In this document: positions 16,484 through 19,910 of the stretch, piece by piece | Numbering within the stretch: position 1 is the first letter of the stretch | How the letters are laid out: each line of letters starts with the position of its first letter | Source: JAXGPF01 sp964650945 | Lineage (GTDB): Bacteria; Verrucomicrobiota; Kiritimatiellia; JAAZAB01 | Direction of reading: 5' to 3' | DNA length: 19,910 nt | NCBI GenBank assembly: GCA_964650945.1 | Contig: CAZYXU010000058.1 | Span: forward strand, 1-19,910 | Notes under the pieces: model-generated | What the model was told of the DNA's origin: nothing | The model's input: the letters and a program-made list of their open reading frames with translations, nothing else | Database searches by the model: none | Program-made: the position numbers and the translations under genes

Positions 16484-16560
16484 GGGCGATTAGCTCAGTT
16501 GGTTAGAGCACTACCTTGACATGGTAGGGGTCGGAGGTTCGAGTCCTCTATCGCCCACCA
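16484..16560 (+). tRNA. tRNA-Val (anticodon GAC)
   Basis: The 77-nt cloverleaf is complete. The acceptor stem pairs GGGCGAT with ATCGCCC. The D-arm contains AGCTCAGTTGGTTAGAGC. The anticodon stem CTACC/GGTAG encloses loop TTGACAT with anticodon GAC (valine). The T-arm GGAGGTTCGAGTCCTC is intact. The discriminator A and the CCA end are encoded. There is no intron or extra variable arm. The accessory region begins immediately downstream. Confidence 0.97.
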
Positions 16561-16919
16561 CCTTTGCGCCCGGGATGTATGCTGCGTGCTTAACGGCGGC
16601 ATCCCGCCGGCAATCCCTCGAAATTTTCCCTGGCCATGCCGGGCTGTGCCCTGGCTGCCGCTCCTCCGGTCCCACGCTCAAATTCGATCATCTTGGCGTC
16701 CTTGGCGTCTTGGCGGTTGTACTCCTGCAAGGATTTGCCGTGGTTTAAAAGGGCAACAAAATGGGGCAGTCAAGTTTTCTTGTAATATCCATCATACCCT
16801 CAAAACCACAAAGCCCCATGATTAAAAGATTGCGTTTTGATTGCGAAATTGCATATTGTCTGAATTGCGCCGGACACGCCGGACAAGTCCGGCAAATTGG
16901 GAAAACATCCGAACGAGGT
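16561..16919. other. Non-coding stretch after the tRNA
   Basis: No gene is supported here. A 9-bp tandem CTTGGCGTC at 16692-16709 is followed by a near third copy. At 16869-16893 two GCCGGACA copies precede the inverted GTCCGGC, giving a 7-bp stem at 16878-16893. The base composition becomes more AT-rich after about 16740. No repeat of the tRNA 3' end is seen. Confidence 0.5.
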
Positions 16920-17419
16920 TTTCTATCGGATGGCGCCAAATCGCCACCGCTGATAATTAACGATCAACGCAAGAAAGGGAGGGAAGGATGATGAAGCGCA
17001 TTACGGTGTCGATGTTGGCGGCGATGGTGGTGGCGGCTGCCGGGGCTCAGGAGCAGGCGGAAATCACCGTCAAGAGTATGCCCCCGTCGGTCATCCAGAC
17101 CGTGCCACAGGCGGGTGACACGGAAGTGGATCCGTCCATCAAGGAAATCAGCGTTACCTTCAGCAAGGAAATGCTGACCGACCGCAGGGCCATCTGTCAG
17201 ATCTCTAATGAGACCTTTCCGAAAACGGGTAAAAATATTCACTACTTGAACGACAAACGCACATGTGTTGTTCCGGTGGCCCTGGAACCGGAGAAGACCT
17301 ACGTGTTGTGGTTCAACCGCGGAAAATTCAATAGCTTCAGGGACACGGACAACAACCCGGCGGTACCCTATCTGCTGGTGTTTCGCACGGGAAAGGCGAA
17401 ATAGCGCCGAACAACGCGC
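16920..17419 (+). repeat. 500-bp direct repeat, copy 1
   Basis: This copy matches 18622-19121 at a constant offset of 1702 bp. It covers about 68 bp upstream of the Ig-like gene, the entire gene and 15 bp after its stop. I see three mismatches, at 16936, 17406 and 17413, all outside the coding region. The flanking sequence differs completely on both sides. Confidence 0.95.
16988..17404 (+). CDS. Secreted Ig-like (Big_5/SbsA-type) protein, copy 1
   Basis: The 138-residue product has a signal peptide (MMKRITVSMLAAMVVAAAGAQ) and a single Ig-like fold of the SbsA/Big_5 type. PPSVIQTVPQAGDTEVDPS, SIKEISVTFSKEML and the end strand YLLVFRTGKA are typical. The WFNRGKFNSFRD segment is also seen in small secreted proteins of this kind. 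It is probably periplasmic or exported, with no enzyme motif. A strong AAGGGAGGGAAGG ribosome-binding region precedes the tandem ATGs at 16988 and 16991. It is identical in DNA to the copy at 18690, so one copy is recent or they are kept alike by gene conversion. Confidence 0.85.
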   Translation: MMKRITVSMLAAMVVAAAGAQEQAEITVKSMPPSVIQTVPQAGDTEVDPSIKEISVTFSKEMLTDRRAICQISNETFPKTGKNIHYLNDKRTCVVPVALEPEKTYVLWFNRGKFNSFRDTDNNPAVPYLLVFRTGKAK

Positions 17420-17453
17420 CGGCCAGTGCCACCGTTCAATTAAGGAGACAATA

Positions 17454-18119
17454 ATGATGCCACCTATCTATACAGCAGTAAGAGCTGTAGGTGTCCTGCG
17501 GCCAAAATTCCAATCAAGACCAGTCGCTGGTAAAGTATTCGCAGATGAGCTTAGTGTTCGTGGAACGGCGTTTTGGTTGAAGGACCAAAAGGTTCTCGTC
17601 ACGTGCGCACATGTGCTCAAGGGACTAGTAGAGGCTCCAATTGAAATATCGGGATTGTTGGTTGTTGGCAATCAAGGAAACTACCAACGCGCTACGATAG
17701 GAATAGTCGATCTGGAACATGACCTTGCAATCCTTCACCTGATTGCACCACCTGAAATAATTCAACAGGAAGCTAATTCTGGATTGTTGCTAGCCGACAA
17801 TTATCCAGATGTCGGCATGAAAGTAGCCTATGCAGGCTTCCCTTTGGGGAATCAACTTCTTGACGAAAAACATCTCCCCACCTATGCCGAAGGTGTCGTC
17901 GGTGCCGCGTTCACTCCAACATCAGGAAAGAAGAAGATACGAATCACAGGAACAGTCGTTGGAGGCTTCAGTGGTTCTCCAATCGTCGACACATCCAAAC
18001 CAGATCACGTTGTTGGGGTTCTAAGTGATAGTCCAACGAAAGAGGCAGGTGACGCGGACATTTTCATGGCGGTATCATGGGAATATCTCAAGGCTCTGTC
18101 TCAACTAGCAATGGCATAA
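17454..18119 (+). CDS. Trypsin-like serine peptidase without signal peptide
   Basis: The 221-residue product has a full chymotrypsin-fold catalytic triad: His53 in LVTCAHVLKG, Asp90 in DLEHDLAILHL and Ser173 in GGFSGSPIVD. GTAFWLKDQ before the His motif is the usual first barrel strand. No signal peptide, membrane segment or PDZ domain is present, so it appears to be a stand-alone cytoplasmic peptidase rather than a DegP/HtrA type. An AAGGAG ribosome-binding site precedes tandem ATGs at 17454 and 17457; the longer open frame from 17265 is an overlap with the Ig-like gene. Codon use is visibly poorer in G/C than in the core genes, which suggests horizontal acquisition. Its target is unknown. 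Confidence 0.88.
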   Translation: MMPPIYTAVRAVGVLRPKFQSRPVAGKVFADELSVRGTAFWLKDQKVLVTCAHVLKGLVEAPIEISGLLVVGNQGNYQRATIGIVDLEHDLAILHLIAPPEIIQQEANSGLLLADNYPDVGMKVAYAGFPLGNQLLDEKHLPTYAEGVVGAAFTPTSGKKKIRITGTVVGGFSGSPIVDTSKPDHVVGVLSDSPTKEAGDADIFMAVSWEYLKALSQLAMA

Positions 18120-18170
18120 ACACTCGAACCACATGGTGCCGTCCCGTCCATACGCAGTGTGTAGCCGTTC

Positions 18171-18188
18171 CGGCGTTGGTCAACGCCG
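18171..18188. repeat. Palindrome between protease and YHYH genes
   Basis: CGGCGTTG (18171-18178) and CAACGCCG (18181-18188) form a perfect inverted repeat around GT, in the 102-bp gap after the protease stop. It has no T-run. It may be a regulator site or a recombination scar. Confidence 0.4.
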
Positions 18189-18221
18189 ACATTCGGCCAG
18201 AAAGCAAGCAGGAGATGGGAG

Positions 18222-18566
18222 ATGAGAAGGATAGTCGTGGCAATGCTGGCGCTCGCAGTGGGGACGATAATCGCGCTAGCGCATCCCGGCGGGCTAGATG
18301 CGAACGGCGGACACTACAACCGGAAGACGGGCGTGTATCATTATCACCGCCAGCCCGCAGCAACCCCACAGCCGCCGGCGCGATCAATGCCGCTTGTCCC
18401 GGAGGCTCTCTCGACAAATCAGACGCAGACGATAGAAAAGTCGTTTTGGCTCAACAAGTCGTCAGGTGTCAGGCACAACAAAGGATGCCGCTGGTTTGGG
18501 AATACGAAAGGTGGTCGTTATTGTGGGCCGAATGAAGGACGGGCTTGCGGGCAGTGTGGCGGATGA
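18222..18566 (+). CDS. Small secreted YHYH-motif, cysteine-containing protein
   Basis: The 114-residue product has an N-terminal signal sequence (MRRIVVAMLALAVGTIIALA). Next is the histidine-rich YHYH block HPGGLDANGGHYNRKTGVYH at 21-40, ending YHYH. A Pro/Ala/Gln linker (44-60) follows. The C-terminal module (about 75-114) contains SSGVRHNKGC, NTKGGRYCG and ACGQCGG, with cysteines at 89, 101, 109 and 112. Histidine and cysteine spacing suggests metal binding or disulfides, but the function is not established. AGGAG lies 7 nt before ATG 18222. Longer frames overlapping it on both strands lack such motifs and are shadows. Confidence 0.75.
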   Translation: MRRIVVAMLALAVGTIIALAHPGGLDANGGHYNRKTGVYHYHRQPAATPQPPARSMPLVPEALSTNQTQTIEKSFWLNKSSGVRHNKGCRWFGNTKGGRYCGPNEGRACGQCGG

Positions 18567-18621
18567 TGTAAGGGAAGCCTGAATGAGCCGGCCAGGAAAA
18601 TTGGGTCATGTTATCTTGTGG

Positions 18622-19121
18622 TTTCTATCGGATGGCGTCAAATCGCCACCGCTGATAATTAACGATCAACGCAAGAAAGGGAGGGAAGGATGATGAAGCG
18701 CATTACGGTGTCGATGTTGGCGGCGATGGTGGTGGCGGCTGCCGGGGCTCAGGAGCAGGCGGAAATCACCGTCAAGAGTATGCCCCCGTCGGTCATCCAG
18801 ACCGTGCCACAGGCGGGTGACACGGAAGTGGATCCGTCCATCAAGGAAATCAGCGTTACCTTCAGCAAGGAAATGCTGACCGACCGCAGGGCCATCTGTC
18901 AGATCTCTAATGAGACCTTTCCGAAAACGGGTAAAAATATTCACTACTTGAACGACAAACGCACATGTGTTGTTCCGGTGGCCCTGGAACCGGAGAAGAC
19001 CTACGTGTTGTGGTTCAACCGCGGAAAATTCAATAGCTTCAGGGACACGGACAACAACCCGGCGGTACCCTATCTGCTGGTGTTTCGCACGGGAAAGGCG
19101 AAATAGCTCCGAACTACGCGC
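18622..19121 (+). repeat. 500-bp direct repeat, copy 2
   Basis: This is the second copy of 16920-17419. The junction bases differ on each side: the left flank contains TTATCTTGTG and the right flank CGGCTCTTTC. No target-site duplication or terminal inverted repeat is visible at the ends. Confidence 0.95.
18690..19106 (+). CDS. Secreted Ig-like (Big_5/SbsA-type) protein, copy 2
   Basis: This is identical in sequence to the 16988-17404 gene over all 417 bp, including the signal peptide and the stop TAG. It retains the same strong ribosome-binding region but has new sequence upstream of 18622. Both copies could therefore be translated, while any promoter more than 68 bp upstream is not shared. 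It is followed by about 180 bp with no gene before the antitoxin remnant. Confidence 0.85.
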   Translation: MMKRITVSMLAAMVVAAAGAQEQAEITVKSMPPSVIQTVPQAGDTEVDPSIKEISVTFSKEMLTDRRAICQISNETFPKTGKNIHYLNDKRTCVVPVALEPEKTYVLWFNRGKFNSFRDTDNNPAVPYLLVFRTGKAK

Positions 19122-19287
19122 GGCTCTTTCGCCGGCGCATGCTTGGTCTGCGCTGCGCGCCGTCCATCAGCAGGCATGGCATTGCCGCTGGTAAGGCAAA
19201 ATGTGACAGGGCGTTCGTGGCGTTCGCGCTTGATCCGGAACGGGGTGTGTGGTAGCGTCTCACATGATTGAGGCGAGGCGATTTATA

Positions 19288-19521
19288 ATGACAGCAATTC
19301 TCGACAAGGTGGAAAAAGAGGCGCTCGACCTTTCCAGATAGGAACGCGCATTTTTGGCTGACCGTTTACTGAGTTCTCTGGGGGACGAGGCGCTGAGCGA
19401 TATCGATGCCGCATGGGTGGCTGAGGCTGAGCTTCGGTACGCGGTATACAAAGATGGTGGCAGACAGCAACCCATTTCGGCGGACAAAGTCCTTGCGGAT
19501 GCAGATTGGATACTCGGATGA
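19288..19521 (+). pseudogene. Addiction-module antitoxin (PF09720-like) with in-frame stop
   Basis: Read from ATG 19288, the frame gives 17 residues, a TAG at 19339-19341, then 59 residues to TGA at 19519-19521. The pattern matches the short unstable antitoxin family: LSR, stop, ERAFLADRLLSSL, then IDAAWVAEAELRYAVYKDG and a final ISADKVLADA. The stop replaces a residue that is usually Glu or Gln, which fits a C-to-T change in a CAG codon. The usual RelE/ParE-like toxin should follow with overlapping codons, but the next frame (ATG 19522) closes after 27 codons with no toxin motif. GAGGCGAGG before the ATG may be the ribosome-binding site. Confidence 0.75.
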
Positions 19522-19856
19522 ATGGTGCGCGCAATTATCCGCGATGCGACGGGTGAGAATCGGATAAAATATCCTCGGCGATCACGGCGCCTTGACGTAA
19601 AATAATCCGGCAAGAGTTGCCCGCGGATCACGCCTGAGCGTGAAAACCGGAGTGTCTGACAGTTGCGACCGGCCGGTAATTTTATGCCGGGAAAACCGTG
19701 CCAGCCGGCTCAGCGACTGCCGCTATACGGCAGCGCTGGCCTGCACATTGGACGATGCAGATGAAAGGACGGTCATAGGTGTCATGATAAGCGTGTACAC
19801 AAGAGCCAATTTCAAAACTAACGTTTTGAAAGAATTCAGAATGCAGGAGTCAGAAT
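19522..19856. other. Non-coding tail with a perfect hairpin
   Basis: No gene is supported. TTTCAAAAC (19810-19818) and GTTTTGAAA (19823-19831) form a perfect 9-bp stem with a TAAC loop. The sequence GTTTTGAAA also occurs in the repeats at the left edge of the window. Two short CAGAATGC copies (19837-19844 and 19851-19858) follow. An 86-codon frame from 19640 has no recognisable motif and runs into the IS-like end. Confidence 0.45.
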
Positions 19857-19910
19857 GCGGATTTCGGAGGAAAATGACCAGCCATTTCGGAAATAATTGA
19901 CCAGTGAATT
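19857..19910. mobile_element. IS21-like multiple-repeat end
   Basis: Two adjacent 23-bp units, 19861-19883 and 19884-19906, share ATTTCGGA and TGACCAG. In reverse complement they give TGGTCA and CCGAAAT blocks, the pattern of multiple terminal repeats in many IS21-family elements. A TG at 19857 could be the terminal dinucleotide. No transposase gene lies to the left, so the body of the element should be to the right of the window. Confidence 0.55.

Noticed and set aside
17405..18621. Integron gene-cassette array
   Set aside because: The small one-directional genes suggested it. I found no paired RYYYAAC/GTTRRRY attC ends and no integron integrase.
19339..19341. Pyrrolysine read-through of TAG in the antitoxin gene, prompted by the presence of a methyltransferase
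   Set aside because: MtaB is not a pyrrolysine enzyme, and TAG ends several normal genes here (both Ig-like genes, the secretin and the regulator). A nonsense mutation is simpler.

Overview
This window looks like a chromosomal segment from a GC-rich, Gram-negative bacterium of the PVC type, with Kiritimatiellota, Lentisphaerota or Verrucomicrobiota the best guess. I infer this from a secreted parallel beta-helix protein with a choice-of-anchor-Q-like C-terminus, a type II secretion-like pseudopilus and secretin cluster, a DUF2851 protein, a stand-alone methanol:corrinoid methyltransferase (MtaB), and the high GC with long shadow ORFs. No marker gene fixes the phylum.

Positions 1-8300 are mostly single genes. 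A 21-bp direct repeat at the left edge looks like the end of an insertion sequence. It is followed by a good sigma70-like promoter and a secreted beta-helix protein. Next come a DUF2851 protein, a convergent XerC/XerD-type tyrosine recombinase, a putative GT-B-like glycosyltransferase, mtaB, and a convergent PocR/AraC-type regulator whose stop codon lies 2 bp from the mtaB stop.

Positions 8311-16153 on the minus strand hold a secretion or pilus cluster read from right to left: GspJ-like pseudopilin, GspK, a PilM/PilN-type GspL-like protein, a GspM/PilO-like protein and a secretin (GspD). A GNAT acetyltransferase and the PocR/AraC regulator follow with short spacers and may be co-transcribed. 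The gspJ/gspK and gspL/gspM pairs overlap by four bases. A 347-bp gap with REP-like palindromes separates gspK from gspL. No ATPase, inner-membrane platform protein or major pseudopilin is present here.

Positions 16440-16560 hold a tRNA-Val(GAC) gene with its own promoter. Downstream lies an accessory region of about 3.3 kb. An exact duplicate of a 138-residue secreted Ig-like protein, within a nearly identical 500-bp direct repeat, flanks a lower-GC trypsin-like protease without a signal peptide and a secreted YHYH-type protein. A broken addiction-module antitoxin gene follows, then an IS21-like multiple-repeat end at the right edge. Both edges of the window therefore look like ends of mobile elements, as expected when an assembly breaks at repeated insertion sequences.
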